A stretch of 64,000 nt of DNA from Rossellomorea aquimaris (GCF_008180865.1 NZ_VTEX01000001.1:313116-377115); one strand, 5' to 3'; positions 53,344 through 62,572 are shown, counted from the stretch's first letter. Made by a program: numbers and translations. The notes: generated from the sequence alone by a model not told the origin.

Positions 53344-53987
53344 ATTCCTATCAATCTCAATGGGAAGAACTCGCTGATATCAAAAGGGAACTGGCAGAAA
53401 GGGATTGGTTTATGGGAACGAGCGGGAATCTTGCCATACGAGTGAATTCTATACCTGCTGCGTTCCTGGTTACGGCAAGTGGAAAGGATAAAAGGAAGCA
53501 AACCAATGAAGATTTCCTGCTCGTAAATGCTCACGGTGAGGCCATCGAGGATACTACTGCACGACCATCGGCCGAAACATTGCTGCACAGTCATGTTTTC
53601 ACAGAAAGCACAGCAGGATGCAGCTTACATGTCCATACTGTGGCGAATAATGTAATCAGTGAACTGTATGGGGATGAAGGTGTCGTCACATTTAGAAACC
53701 AAGAATTAATAAAAGCGTGGGATAAATGGGAGGAAGATGATTCTTTATCCATTCCAATCATTCGTAATCATGCACATATCCCGACGCTTGCCCGGGAGTT
53801 TCAATCCTTTATTAAAGAAGACAAAGGGGCGGTGCTCATTCGCAACCACGGTATAACGGTATGGGGAAGAACCGGTTTTGAAGCTAAGAAACTATTGGAA
53901 GCTTGTGAGTTTTTATTTCAATATCAACTCACTCTTTTATCTTTAACGAATTCGAGACCAATTACTAAAGGAGGAGTCAGATTATGA
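53340..53987 (+). CDS. mtnB: Methylthioribulose-1-phosphate dehydratase
   Basis: A 215-residue class II aldolase-fold Zn enzyme that dehydrates methylthioribulose-1-phosphate. The substrate loop is [11 protein letters not shown] (about 23-33). Zn ligands are in [12 protein letters not shown] and the late RNHGITVWG, with the acid in [10 protein letters not shown]. Its start overlaps the mtnX stop, and its own stop overlaps mtnD, giving tight translational coupling. Confidence 0.94.
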   Translation: MNSYQSQWEELADIKRELAERDWFMGTSGNLAIRVNSIPAAFLVTASGKDKRKQTNEDFLLVNAHGEAIEDTTARPSAETLLHSHVFTESTAGCSLHVHTVANNVISELYGDEGVVTFRNQELIKAWDKWEEDDSLSIPIIRNHAHIPTLAREFQSFIKEDKGAVLIRNHGITVWGRTGFEAKKLLEACEFLFQYQLTLLSLTNSRPITKGGVRL

Positions 53988-54496
53988 CGACAATTAAAAT
54001 TCAAGGGAAAAACCAAGTCATTGACAACCAAGAAGAAGTAGTGAAGTATTTAAGTGAACAAGGAGTCATTTATGAACATTGGAATATCGAAAAGCTCGTA
54101 GAAGGTCTAAGGGACCAATATGCTTTAACCGAAGAGGATAAAGCGGAAATTCTGTCTACTTTTAAAGATGAAATAGAGGATATTTCAGAGAGAAGAGGAT
54201 ATCAGGCTTGGGATGTGATCTCCCTTTCCGAGCGCACACCAAATCTTGAAGAGCTTTTAAGGAATTTTCAACAGGAGCATCATCACACTGATGATGAAGT
54301 CCGTTTTATTGTAAACGGCCATGGAGTATTTGTCATTCAAGGAAGTAATGGTGATTTCTTTGAAGTGCATCTAAACCCGGGTGACTTAATTTCAGTCCCT
54401 GAAAACATCCGCCATTATTTTACATTAAGCGAAGATAAGCAAGTAGTTGCCGTCCGTATTTTCGTCACGCAGGAGGGATGGGTACCAATCTATTAA
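53984..54496 (+). CDS. mtnD: Acireductone dioxygenase
   Basis: A 170-residue cupin dioxygenase that oxidises acireductone to 4-methylthio-2-oxobutanoate and formate (Fe form), or off-pathway products (Ni form). Metal ligands lie in [13 protein letters not shown] and in the later ENIRHYFTL. It is the last gene of mtnWXBD; an AAAGGAGG site precedes the start within the end of mtnB. A terminator follows. Confidence 0.94.
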   Translation: MTTIKIQGKNQVIDNQEEVVKYLSEQGVIYEHWNIEKLVEGLRDQYALTEEDKAEILSTFKDEIEDISERRGYQAWDVISLSERTPNLEELLRNFQQEHHHTDDEVRFIVNGHGVFVIQGSNGDFFEVHLNPGDLISVPENIRHYFTLSEDKQVVAVRIFVTQEGWVPIY

Positions 54497-54507
54497 AATA
54501 TTTTTCA

Positions 54508-54550
54508 GGATAGACAAAGAGTAGAATCGATTGTCTATCCTTTTGTTTTT
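54508..54550 (+). terminator. Terminator of mtnWXBD
   Basis: GGATAGACAA and TTGTCTATCC with a 13-nt loop and a T-rich tail. Confidence 0.9.
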
Positions 54551-54711
54551 ATCAGGGGAGATATTTGACGGAAAATGTCTAATTAAGAAACATTACTAGT
54601 TATTTTGTCTTGTTTTGCGAATCTATTTACTTTTCTGATAATACTTGCGATAATGCTCAAGTAACGATTTAACTTAATAAAGGCTAGGAGCTAAAAAGGA
54701 GTTTATTAGAA

Positions 54712-54957
54712 ATGGGTCGTCTACTAAAACAGAAGTGGTTATTAATGAGAATTAATCAAAAACGTTCAGAAATGATTGGGTTGGGAGAGAGTTTAGGATT
54801 ATGTGCAGCGGAGACAATCAAATGCAGTCAGCAATTAGATCAGCTTTTGAACGACTATGAAAAGTGCACAAATAAGATTGTATCAATAACCCTCCAAGAA
54901 ACATCAAACGAATTTGGGCAATACATTAAGAACTTATTAAAACGAACTGCTTCTTGA
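54712..54957 (+). CDS. Spo0E family Asp-phosphatase (sporulation)
   Basis: An 81-residue small helical protein. The core matches the Spo0E family: INQKRSEMIGLGESLGLCAAETIKCSQQLDQLLNDY, where SQQLD is the variant of the SQELD phosphatase motif. Such proteins remove phosphate from Spo0A~P and delay sporulation. AAGGAG lies 10 nt before the ATG, giving a basic 11-residue extension before the core. B. subtilis spo0E also lies shortly after mtnD. A second family member is at 62391-62570. Confidence 0.85.
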   Translation: MGRLLKQKWLLMRINQKRSEMIGLGESLGLCAAETIKCSQQLDQLLNDYEKCTNKIVSITLQETSNEFGQYIKNLLKRTAS

Positions 54958-55206
54958 GACTATTCATCAAGTTCTTCCCTCACCATTAAAGGTTTATCAG
55001 AAAAAACAAATCTGCAACAAAATCCACACTTATATCAAAACAATCAACTTAATTTGTCGTTATTTAATAAACGAGGGACGGTGCGCAATATGCAAACCGT
55101 CCTTCGTTTATTGTATACTGAGGGGTCTATCGTATTTGACAATAACAGCTTTTATTTGTATAATATTTTGAAACTGAGATATTTAATTTTTAAAGGAATG
55201 AATGCC

Positions 55207-55656
55207 ATGATCGAACCTCAGGATACAAAACAATCATTAAAGCTTTTCATTGTCTTGTCAAGAGCTTTCAAAGCCTTAAATGAAGAGATAAATAAAAACA
55301 TTCAGGAGAACGGTTTGAATCCTACTGAATTTGCCGTCCTGGAGCTTCTTTATCATAAGGGAGATCAGCCTTTGCAACAAATTGGCGGTAAGATTCTATT
55401 AGCTTCCGGCAGCATAACGTACGTGGTGGATAAGCTTGAACAAAAGGGCTACCTGAAGCGCAATGCTTGTCCCAAGGACCGTCGTGTTACGTATGCTCAA
55501 ATAACAGAAAGCGGCAGAAAGTTAATTGATGAGATATTCCCCAATCACGAAAATCGGATTCATGAACTGATGTCAGCTCTATCTCCTGATGAGAAGAAAG
55601 AAACGATAGAAATGCTGAAGAAATTAGGATTATCGATTAAAGACTTGTCGTACTGA
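55207..55656 (+). CDS. MarR family regulator (MhqR-like)
   Basis: A 149-residue winged-helix repressor. The wHTH runs from about 45 to 115, with PTEFAVLELLYHKGDQPLQQIGGKILLASGSITYVVDKLEQKGYLKRNACPKDRRVTYAQITESG. The single Cys in that wing is notable for a redox or quinone sensor. The ATG at 55207 follows AAAGGA; the open frame starts 51 codons earlier without homology. B. subtilis mhqR (ykvE) lies near ykvI, so this is probably that orthologue, but the name is left open. Confidence 0.85.
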   Translation: MIEPQDTKQSLKLFIVLSRAFKALNEEINKNIQENGLNPTEFAVLELLYHKGDQPLQQIGGKILLASGSITYVVDKLEQKGYLKRNACPKDRRVTYAQITESGRKLIDEIFPNHENRIHELMSALSPDEKKETIEMLKKLGLSIKDLSY

Positions 55657-55671
55657 GTCGATCTTCCTGTA

Positions 55672-55698
55672 CCCCGTCTTTCACGAGACGGGGCTTTT
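55672..55698 (+). terminator. Terminator of the MarR gene
   Basis: CCCCGTCT and AGACGGGG with a 6-nt loop and a T-run. Confidence 0.88.
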
Positions 55699-55836
55699 AT
55701 TTTGTATAAAAGCACGTCTCTTCTCTATCGATTCCATTATTTCTATTTCTTGAAATTCGATATTACAATAAACAGGAGATTTTCTATCATAAGTCGAATT
55801 ACTATAATCGGGATTATATTAAGAGGAGGCACTAGT

Positions 55837-57531
55837 ATGAAGTTTGATCAGTTTACATATGAAAGGCCAAATTTAGAAGAGATTAAACCTGTTTTTCAAC
55901 AATTACTTGATAAATTCAAGTCTGCATCCAATGTTCAAAAACAGGTGGAAGCCATGAAGGAACTGAATGATATACGTTTGAACATCGATACCATGCAAAA
56001 TATTTGCTATATCCGGCATTCAATCGATACCAATGATGAGTTTTACAAAAAAGAGCAGGATCATATCGATGAAATGATGCCTGAGGTTCACGGGATGGTG
56101 ACGGAATATTACAAAGAACTCGTAAACTCTCCTTATCGTAAAGAAGTAGAAGAAAAGTGGGGAAAGCAGCTATTCGCTCTGGCAGAAAGCGAAATGAAGA
56201 CTTTTTCTCCTGACATCGTGACTCTACTACAGAAGGAAAATAAGTTATCTTCTCAATATACAAAACTGATGGCGTCTGCCAAGATTCCATTTGAGGGGGA
56301 AGAAAGAACATTGGCTCAGATGGGCCCATTCACACAATCTGTCAATCGGGAAACAAGAAGAGAGGCCGCTCAAGCGACCGTTGCTTTCTTTGAAGAGAAT
56401 CAAGAAGAATTAGATCGTCTATTTGATGAGTTAGTCAAGGTGCGTCACACGATTGCTACTACTCTAGGGTATAAGAACTTTGTTGAACTCGGTTACTATC
56501 GCATGACGAGAACAGATTATACGCCTGATATGGTAAAGGTTTTCCGCGATCAAGTGAAGAAGCATATCGTTCCTCTGGCTACTGAACTTAAAGAAAGACA
56601 AGAAAAGCGCATCGGGATAGATTCAATGAAGTTTTATGACGAAGGCTTTAAGTTCACTTCCGGCAATGCGGTTCCTAAGGGAAGTCCTCAGTGGATCATT
56701 GATAATGGCAAAAAGATGTACGAAGAACTGTCTCATGAAACAAAGGAATTCTTTGATTTCATGATTGAGCATGATCTCATGGATCTGGAAGCGAAGAAAG
56801 GAAAAGCTGGAGGAGGTTACTGCACGTACATTGCAAACCATGAGTCTCCATACATTTTCTCGAACTTCAATGGAACCTCAGGGGATATCGATGTTTTGAC
56901 CCATGAAGCAGGTCATGCGTTCCAGGTATACTCCAGCAGAGGGTTCGATATCCCGGAATATATTTGGCCAACGTATGAAGCGTGTGAAATTCATTCCATG
57001 AGCATGGAGTTCTTCACGTGGCCGTGGATGAATTATTTCTTCGAAGAGGATACAGACAAGTATCAATTTTCCCATTTAAGTGAAGCACTGCAATTTCTTC
57101 CTTACGGTGTGGCAGTTGATGAGTTCCAGCATTTTGTGTATGAGAACCCTGAAGCTTCCCCGTCTGAACGGAATGCCGCATGGAGAAAAATTGAAATGGA
57201 ATACCTTCCCCATAAGGACTACGATCATATTTCGTATTTAGAAAATGGGGGATTCTGGCAGCGCCAATCCCATATTTATAATTCTCCATTCTATTATATC
57301 GATTATACATTGGCTCAAATTTGCGCATTCCAATTCTGGAAGAAAATGAATCTTAATCGTGAGGAAGCGTGGAATGACTATGTTGACCTTTGTAAACTCG
57401 GGGGAAGCCTTTCATTCACAGGGCTTGTAGAAGCAGCCAAGCTCGATTCTCCGTTCCAGGAGGGGACAGTGGAGAAAGTCATTGAACCGATAAGACAATG
57501 GTTAAATGGAATAGATGATCAATCTTTATAA
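55837..57531 (+). CDS. M3 family oligoendopeptidase (PepF-like)
   Basis: A 564-residue zinc endopeptidase that degrades medium-length peptides in the cytosol. The zinc site is His356-Glu357-Ala-Gly-His360 in LTHEAGHAFQVY, with the third ligand Glu in YEACEIHSMSMEF. FNGTSGDIDV and the C-terminal HIYNSPFYYIDYTLAQICAFQFWK are M3B landmarks. The ATG at 55837 follows AGAGGAGG; the frame opens 45 codons earlier without a site. Confidence 0.94.
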   Translation: MKFDQFTYERPNLEEIKPVFQQLLDKFKSASNVQKQVEAMKELNDIRLNIDTMQNICYIRHSIDTNDEFYKKEQDHIDEMMPEVHGMVTEYYKELVNSPYRKEVEEKWGKQLFALAESEMKTFSPDIVTLLQKENKLSSQYTKLMASAKIPFEGEERTLAQMGPFTQSVNRETRREAAQATVAFFEENQEELDRLFDELVKVRHTIATTLGYKNFVELGYYRMTRTDYTPDMVKVFRDQVKKHIVPLATELKERQEKRIGIDSMKFYDEGFKFTSGNAVPKGSPQWIIDNGKKMYEELSHETKEFFDFMIEHDLMDLEAKKGKAGGGYCTYIANHESPYIFSNFNGTSGDIDVLTHEAGHAFQVYSSRGFDIPEYIWPTYEACEIHSMSMEFFTWPWMNYFFEEDTDKYQFSHLSEALQFLPYGVAVDEFQHFVYENPEASPSERNAAWRKIEMEYLPHKDYDHISYLENGGFWQRQSHIYNSPFYYIDYTLAQICAFQFWKKMNLNREEAWNDYVDLCKLGGSLSFTGLVEAAKLDSPFQEGTVEKVIEPIRQWLNGIDDQSL

Positions 57532-57539
57532 AGTAATAG

Positions 57540-57570
57540 GGCAGCCGTATTTTTATGGCTGCCTCTTTTG
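57540..57570 (+). terminator. Terminator of the M3 peptidase gene
   Basis: GGCAGCC and GGCTGCC around a T-rich 10-nt loop, ending in T. Confidence 0.78.
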
Positions 57571-57669
57571 TTTGGGTTCTTATACAATTCCGGAAGAATT
57601 ATGTTCTTTTGCTTCTGATTTTCTCTGCTTGTACATATGGTGAAGTAGAAGGTTGTCAGAGGTGATGGT

Positions 57670-58701
57670 ATGAAAAAATTAGCTGGGTCGTTTCAAATCG
57701 CTGCAGTATATGTTGGTACCGTTATAGGAGCCGGATTTGCAACGGGAAGGGAAATTGTAGAGTTTTTCACCCGGTTTGGCTTTGTCGGGTTTATTGCGAT
57801 TTTATTAAGCGGGTACTTATTTATTACAATGGGAACGAAGATTATGCTTAAGTCCCATGATATCAAAGCAAAGTCCTTTGAAGAATTTAATGAATATCTA
57901 TTTGGAAAATGGTTTTCTAAGTTTATGAATATCGTCATGATGATTATGCTGATTGGGGTTTCCGCGGTAATGCTTTCAGGAGCGGGGGCTGTTTTTCAAG
58001 AGCAGCTTTTGCTACCCAAGCAATTAGGGATACTGCTGACGATCGGACTTGGATTCATCACGATGATGGTTGGGATCAAAGGGCTTTTTGCAGTCAATAC
58101 GTTCGTTGTTCCTCTTATGATTGTCTTTAATCTTTTCTTGATGGTTTATTCTGTTCGAAACGCAGCTTTTTTAGAAGCATTTCTTATGATACCGCATGCA
58201 GAGGATGGGTGGAAATCCGTAGTAGCGCCATTTTCATACGTGGCCTTTAATCTGGCCATGGCTCAGGCTGTGCTCGTTCCCGTTGCCGGAGAAGTGAAAG
58301 ACCGGGAGACCATTAAGTATGGAGGATATCTTGGTGGTTTTTTCCTTACACTGATCCTTATTTCAAGTCATATAACTTTAGTCTTGATCCCGGATGTGAC
58401 ACAATACCAAATTCCAATGGCTGTGGTGATGAAATCCTTTGTAGCCGGCTTTTATATTATTTATATCATCATCATTTATGGTGAGATCTTCACATCGGTG
58501 ATAGGGGGGGTATTTGGTCTGGAGAAACAATTAACGAATTACTGGAAGGGCTCTTCGTTAATGACTTTTACGGGTATCTTTTTGGTGATTTATTCGTTAA
58601 GCTTTTTTGAATACAGTGAACTTTTATCGTACTTATACCCTCTTTTTGGGTATATGAGCTTATTATTCATCATTCTTCTTTGGATGAAACCCAATAAATA
58701 A
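57670..58701 (+). CDS. ykvI: YkvI-type membrane transporter (APC-like fold)
   Basis: A 343-residue protein with about ten membrane segments. The N-terminus AAVYVGTVIGAGFATGREIVEFFTRFG is a family hallmark with the unwound helix of LeuT-fold carriers. FNLAMAQAVLVPVAGEVKDRETIKYGG marks the second repeat. Substrate unknown. AGAGGTG precedes the ATG. The same gene follows the mhqR-mot-clpE region in B. subtilis; mot and clpE are not here. Confidence 0.88.
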   Translation: MKKLAGSFQIAAVYVGTVIGAGFATGREIVEFFTRFGFVGFIAILLSGYLFITMGTKIMLKSHDIKAKSFEEFNEYLFGKWFSKFMNIVMMIMLIGVSAVMLSGAGAVFQEQLLLPKQLGILLTIGLGFITMMVGIKGLFAVNTFVVPLMIVFNLFLMVYSVRNAAFLEAFLMIPHAEDGWKSVVAPFSYVAFNLAMAQAVLVPVAGEVKDRETIKYGGYLGGFFLTLILISSHITLVLIPDVTQYQIPMAVVMKSFVAGFYIIYIIIIYGEIFTSVIGGVFGLEKQLTNYWKGSSLMTFTGIFLVIYSLSFFEYSELLSYLYPLFGYMSLLFIILLWMKPNK

Positions 58702-58773
58702 TCACCTAGGTGAGAGTAAAATGCGGTTCTGCTGCTCATGTTAATAGAGACAAATGAAAAAGGAGTGGCGAAC

Positions 58774-58893
58774 ATGACGCAATCAAAACACGAAAAAGAA
58801 AGACAGTGGAATGTAAGAAAGCAGGAACAGCATCCTCATGGCAAAGTTTCATCCTTCAAAGAGCTTTCAGAAGGAAAAAAAGAAAAAGAATAA
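58774..58893 (+). CDS. Small basic protein, 39 aa (possibly DUF6254)
   Basis: A 39-codon gene with AAAGGAG 8 nt before the ATG. The product starts MTQSKHEKERQWNVRKQEQ, has a central HPHGKVSSF and ends in Lys/Glu. It resembles the small DUF6254 proteins of Bacillus as I remember them. It is followed directly by a strong terminator, supporting a real transcript. No function is known. Confidence 0.66.
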   Translation: MTQSKHEKERQWNVRKQEQHPHGKVSSFKELSEGKKEKE

Positions 58894-58894
58894 G

Positions 58895-58931
58895 AAAAAA
58901 CGGATGCTTCGCTTCGGGCATCCGTTTTTTC
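58895..58931. terminator. Bidirectional terminator, small gene and DUF2254 gene
   Basis: AAAAAACGGATGC and GCATCCGTTTTTT with a 10-nt loop. Confidence 0.92.
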
Positions 58932-58941
58932 TTGGTTCCAA

Positions 58942-60327
58942 TCACTCTTCTTTCTTATGATGGTAAGAGTCGCTTGTCTTATATTGTTCGGGGAAATATT
59001 TATTTCTCACTTCATCCTTATCCCAATTTGTTTGCATGCAAGCAGCAGCCAGTTCATCCAGATGCCTCATGATGTACTGCATATCGAGATTTTGGAGGCT
59101 GTCGTAATCGATTCCTTCCAGTATGTAGTCTTTAAATGTCCACACCATACGCTTCGTTTCTTCACTATTATTTTCCCCTATCATTCTCAGAGAACGCAGA
59201 ATTTCGGCAATTATGGATATGTCCTGCTTTCCGTAATGTCTCAACTGGTAAAAGCTCTTGTATAGATAATCACCAAAGGTCGGCTGTTCCAAAATAATTC
59301 GAACATTGTTTTCTTCATCTGATAAATATGAGCTTGGAAGCTTGTGTTTAGCAAGCTTAGATAGAATGATCCCGATTTCTTCTATGCAGTTTTTTGCCGT
59401 GTTAGGGTCATTAATGGCGGGGGAAATGGCTCTTAAGGCTATTTCAACCAGCTTTCTTATCCCTAGTTCAATGTCTTCCATGGGCTCTTTATCAGGCCCA
59501 AAAACGAGGTATTCCAAGTAATCTTCTACATCTATGTCTTTATTCGTCGTCCATGCTGTCATGACAGGGGTACCTTGAAGTAAGTATTCACCAGGTGTTT
59601 TCACCATGCGGATAACTGCTTCATCACTAGCAGCTTTAGTGAGCATTCCTTCAATATTAATCTGTTGTAAGTACCCCGATTGTTCACTATATACCAAAAT
59701 AGGCTCCGTATCTTCAAAGAGCGCCTCATTAAAGGTTGAAGGCTGTTCATTAATGGCATTCTTTCTATATAAATAACTATTATCGATTTTTTGATTCGTT
59801 TTGATTGTTATATTATGTATTAAATTACTTACCTTCACCCAATTTGAAACATGATGAACAAAGTAGACAAAAACAAATAAACAAATAATCGCTACTATAC
59901 CGGCAAAGGCCGAAGAAATATATAATTTTTGTCCGGACTCGTCCTGAAGGAGAACCAATAAAGTGATACAGTACACCACACCTGACACAAAAATGGCTAG
60001 AACCCGTTGAGTAGGACGATCATTAATGAAGTTCTGAAGGGTCCTTGGTGAATATTGGGATAAAAAGGTGGTTAACACGACCATAATCGTTGAAAAGGTA
60101 ATCGTGGTCATGGTCATGATCGAAGAAGCTATCGTACTGATGATGGTCATGGATAAATCAAAATTGGAAAACAGTACCTTAGGGAACAAAGGATAATCAT
60201 GCTGACTCAACCACCAATCAAAATAGAAGGTGATGAGAGCAAGAACTAATGAGATGAGTGAAAATAAAAATGGTACAAACCAAAAACTTTTCCTGGCTTT
60301 GTTAATAATGTGAATATTTAAATTCAT
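58942..60327 (-). CDS. DUF2254 domain membrane protein
   Basis: A 461-residue protein with four hydrophobic segments in the first 180 residues (about 15-38, 60-85, 105-125, 130-150) and a long soluble C-terminal part. MTTITFSTIMVVLTTFLSQYSPRTLQNFINDRPTQRVLA and AISPAINDPNTAKNCIEEI are signatures of the DUF2254 family. Role unknown. The ATG at 60327 lies 8 nt after AAGGTGG; an upstream GTG overlaps that site and is less likely. Confidence 0.88.
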   Translation of the reverse strand: MNLNIHIINKARKSFWFVPFLFSLISLVLALITFYFDWWLSQHDYPLFPKVLFSNFDLSMTIISTIASSIMTMTTITFSTIMVVLTTFLSQYSPRTLQNFINDRPTQRVLAIFVSGVVYCITLLVLLQDESGQKLYISSAFAGIVAIICLFVFVYFVHHVSNWVKVSNLIHNITIKTNQKIDNSYLYRKNAINEQPSTFNEALFEDTEPILVYSEQSGYLQQINIEGMLTKAASDEAVIRMVKTPGEYLLQGTPVMTAWTTNKDIDVEDYLEYLVFGPDKEPMEDIELGIRKLVEIALRAISPAINDPNTAKNCIEEIGIILSKLAKHKLPSSYLSDEENNVRIILEQPTFGDYLYKSFYQLRHYGKQDISIIAEILRSLRMIGENNSEETKRMVWTFKDYILEGIDYDSLQNLDMQYIMRHLDELAAACMQTNWDKDEVRNKYFPEQYKTSDSYHHKKEE

Positions 60328-60491
60328 GATGGGGTCCACCTTGCGCTACAGTATGCTATAAGAGTATCCTTAATGGCATTTCCGTAAACCTTTCTCTTGT
60401 TTAAGAGTTCAATTTAATAGGCACTTTTCGTAAACACAGTAGTTATTTACAAACAGTTTTGTCTTTTGTATGAGTTGTAATGTGAAAACAT

Positions 60492-60643
60492 GGACCGTTC
60501 CTTTCCGCTCCAGGCACAAGATTCTCCGGGGAGGAAGTCGAGCCTCCTCGGGCTTTGCCCTGAGGGGTCTCGACCTTTCCTCTATTTCCCGCAGGAGTCA
60601 AGTGCCTTCCGCTACAATCCACTCTGTGCTACTACATTCTACA
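60492..60643 (-). repeat. Dispersed GC-rich Bacillaceae repeat (element B, copy 2)
   Basis: Reverse-complement copy of the 27321-27462 element. The end with AGCACAGAGTGGATTGTAGC and the following GGCACTTGACTCCTGCGGG is identical over about 45 bp. The other end, TGGAGCGGAAAGGAACGG, differs by one base. The middle diverges but keeps complementary GC-rich arms. Confidence 0.82.
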
Positions 60644-60838
60644 TGCCTATCAGATTAGATAGAAAAAAACAAAAAAGCTTCTATTGTTTGTCCATGCAGG
60701 CAGCATCGAGCACAAAGGAATAAGTAACAAAATATTTATCGCAATGCTGTCTATATTTGTAGAAAGTCTTTTTTCCTTCACAGTAAATAATCTTTTGTAA
60801 AAAGAGGGGTGGTCCTTTTTCTAAGATTGTTTTGTCAC

Positions 60839-60883
60839 CGAAGCAGTTCCCTCACCATCCAGCACATAATGATTGATAGAGCC
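60839..60883 (-). repeat. Dispersed hairpin repeat (element A, partial copy)
   Basis: On the minus strand it reads GGCTCTATCAATCATTATG and then GGATGGTGAGGGAACTGCTTC, matching the left arm of the full copy at 27140-27187 with a few changes. The right arm is missing. Confidence 0.65.
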
Positions 60884-60937
60884 GAGGAAGACCTTTTGTT
60901 TAAAAACATCAATCATTGCAAAAAAAGCCATATAAAA

Positions 60938-60960
60938 AGGTGGAGTTTCGTTCTCCACCT
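60938..60960 (-). terminator. Terminator of ykvS
   Basis: AGGTGGAG and CTCCACCT with a 7-nt loop. On the minus strand a T-run follows. Confidence 0.85.
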
Positions 60961-60974
60961 GTTAGAAAATCATA

Positions 60975-61154
60975 CTATGCTTCAATTATTTTATAGTTTT
61001 TATGATTAACGACTGTTTTTTCTTCAAGTTCAAGGTCCCGATAATTTTTCATATACGTTAGATCAACGATAACCGAGTTTTCATTTACTTTCTCTACAAT
61101 GCCTTTTAAACCTTCTCTAAATTCAATCACATTTCCAATTTCTGCTTTTTTCAT
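60975..61154 (-). CDS. ykvS: YkvS/DUF2187 family protein
   Basis: A 59-residue protein beginning MKKAEIGNVIEFREGLKG and continuing IVEKVNENSVIVDLTYMKNY. This matches the DUF2187/YkvS family, small KOW/SH3-like beta-barrels of unknown role in Bacillus. GGGGCG lies 8 nt before the ATG. It has its own terminator. It is too short to stand out among longer frames but is clearly coding. B. subtilis has ykvS next to ykvT as well. Confidence 0.88.
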   Translation of the reverse strand: MKKAEIGNVIEFREGLKGIVEKVNENSVIVDLTYMKNYRDLELEEKTVVNHKNYKIIEA

Positions 61155-61320
61155 CAGAGGTCGCCCCTTTTTGCCAAAATTCTACAAACAATTACTAATA
61201 TTTTGACGTAAACTCAAGAAAAGGTAAAGAGTTTTCTAAAAATTTCATCAAAAAAAATTATTCTTGAGGTTTACATCCTTTTAAACCTACAATAGAGTCA
61301 TTCAGGATGGAGGTTTGGAT

Positions 61321-61515
61321 ATGAGTGAAACAGAAATTCTTGAACAACTACAATTATTGCGTACAAGAGAAGTGGAAGAAATAAGAGTGATGAAAGAAGA
61401 CTTTCTCACCTTTCGATCTGTGCTCGTTATACAAGAGGATTTTAAACAGTTTCGTGGAGTGGCTCAGCATGGCGGTAATATTCTTTATCACTATTTAGAT
61501 ACACCACGAAGTTAG
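61321..61515 (+). CDS. Small hypothetical protein, 64 aa
   Basis: A 64-residue soluble protein with GGAGG 7 nt before the ATG at 61321. It is helical and acidic at first (SETEILEQLQLLRTREVEEIRVMKED), then carries VAQHGGNILYHYLDTPRS. I do not recognise the family. It is divergent from ykvS and ends in a strong terminator. Confidence 0.68.
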   Translation: MSETEILEQLQLLRTREVEEIRVMKEDFLTFRSVLVIQEDFKQFRGVAQHGGNILYHYLDTPRS

Positions 61516-61520
61516 AAGAA

Positions 61521-61547
61521 GCGGGGGTGAGATCCCCCGTTTTTTTC
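61521..61547 (+). terminator. Terminator after the 64-aa gene
   Basis: GCGGGGG and CCCCCGT arms with a seven-T run. Confidence 0.9.
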
Positions 61548-61692
61548 TGGTTCATATCCAATATATGTAGCACTATGGTTATTTAGAATGTATTGCCAAG
61601 GTAGAAGGTAAGGCCGGTGGAAACCATTACCTGATGAAATTCAGTATATTCGTTGTTATCTTAGTGAGGAGCGCTAATTAGGAGGTAGAAAT

Positions 61693-62283
61693 ATGATTAA
61701 GAAAAGCTTACTAGTGGGGATTGCAGCACTTTCGATTGTTTCATTCTCTACTCAAACTATTGCAGCTAAGGGAGTTCACATTGTAGAAAATGGTGAGTCT
61801 CTTTGGGATATAGGTAAGGAGAAATCTGTATCTGTCCTTCAACTAAAAAAAGTGAACGATTTGAAATCGAATGAAATTCATCCAGGTCAAACTTTAGCAA
61901 TACCAGAAAATGAAGTAACGAATGAAGATCGTGAGTTACTTGCAAAACTGGTTCATGCAGAAGCTAAAGGAGAGCCATATGCTGGTAAAGTGGCTGTGGC
62001 AACCGTTGTTTTAAACCGAGTGGATTCCACTGAATTCCCTGGCTCTATTAAAGAAGTAATCTACCAGGTAGCAAACGGTCATTATGCCTTTTCACCCGTT
62101 CAAAACGGGGAAATCAACCAAGCGCCTTCTCAGGAATCGAGAGACGCGGTTCAAGAGGCTTTGGCTTTCAGAGGTCAGGGACAAGGTTCCCTCTTCTTCT
62201 ATAATCCAGTCACATCTACAAGCGATTGGATTACCAATAGAGACACATTGCTAACCATTGGAAAACACCGCTTCGCAAAATAA
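61693..62283 (+). CDS. ykvT: Secreted LysM + SleB-type cell wall hydrolase
   Basis: A 196-residue exported protein. A signal peptide (about 1-25, cut after TIAA) is followed by one LysM peptidoglycan-binding domain (HIVENGESLWDIGKEKSVSVLQLKKVN, to about 75). A hydrolase_2/SleB domain follows (LAKLVHAEAKGEPYAGKVAVATVVLNRV, to the end) with the catalytic Glu in HAEAKGE. SleB enzymes are lytic transglycosylases acting on spore cortex or wall. AGGAGG precedes the ATG. Architecture and position match B. subtilis YkvT. Confidence 0.91.
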   Translation: MIKKSLLVGIAALSIVSFSTQTIAAKGVHIVENGESLWDIGKEKSVSVLQLKKVNDLKSNEIHPGQTLAIPENEVTNEDRELLAKLVHAEAKGEPYAGKVAVATVVLNRVDSTEFPGSIKEVIYQVANGHYAFSPVQNGEINQAPSQESRDAVQEALAFRGQGQGSLFFYNPVTSTSDWITNRDTLLTIGKHRFAK

Positions 62284-62390
62284 TCATTACGCAGGATTTC
62301 ATATAATATCAAAATAGCGTTCTGATACTTTTTACTTTTCTCTACGTGAAATTAATAGTAAAATAGAGTAAAGAAAAAGAGGTGATGTTG

Positions 62391-62570
62391 GTGAATGGGA
62401 CCATTGTGACTCGAATTGAAACGGTAAGATGGAAGATGATACAGTCAGGCGTCCGTTTTGGACTCAGCAGTCCAGCCACCATTCAACTTAGTAAAGAGCT
62501 GGATGCTTTAATCAATATTCATCAGCGTAATGATATTAATAAAACGACAAAAAATAAGATAGTACAATAA
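62391..62570 (+). CDS. Second Spo0E family Asp-phosphatase
   Basis: A protein of about 59 residues. IQSGVRFGLSSPATIQLSKELDALIN holds the Spo0E core with an SKELD motif. Start uncertain: GTG at 62391 or TTG at 62388, both behind AGAGGTG, are likelier than the GTG/ATG that overlap that site. It could dephosphorylate Spo0A~P or another response regulator. Confidence 0.8.
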   Translation: MNGTIVTRIETVRWKMIQSGVRFGLSSPATIQLSKELDALINIHQRNDINKTTKNKIVQ

Positions 62571-62572
62571 AT

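Larger units (their letters stand above)
60644..60974. other. Intergenic stretch holding a partial element A
   Basis: Between element B and ykvS. Positions 60839-60883 are a half copy of the 27140 hairpin element, on the minus strand. The rest shows no gene or known RNA. Confidence 0.5.

Noticed and set aside
60470-60723. Two open frames of 62 and 77 codons
   Set aside because: Same dispersed repeat read in two frames. No start signals.
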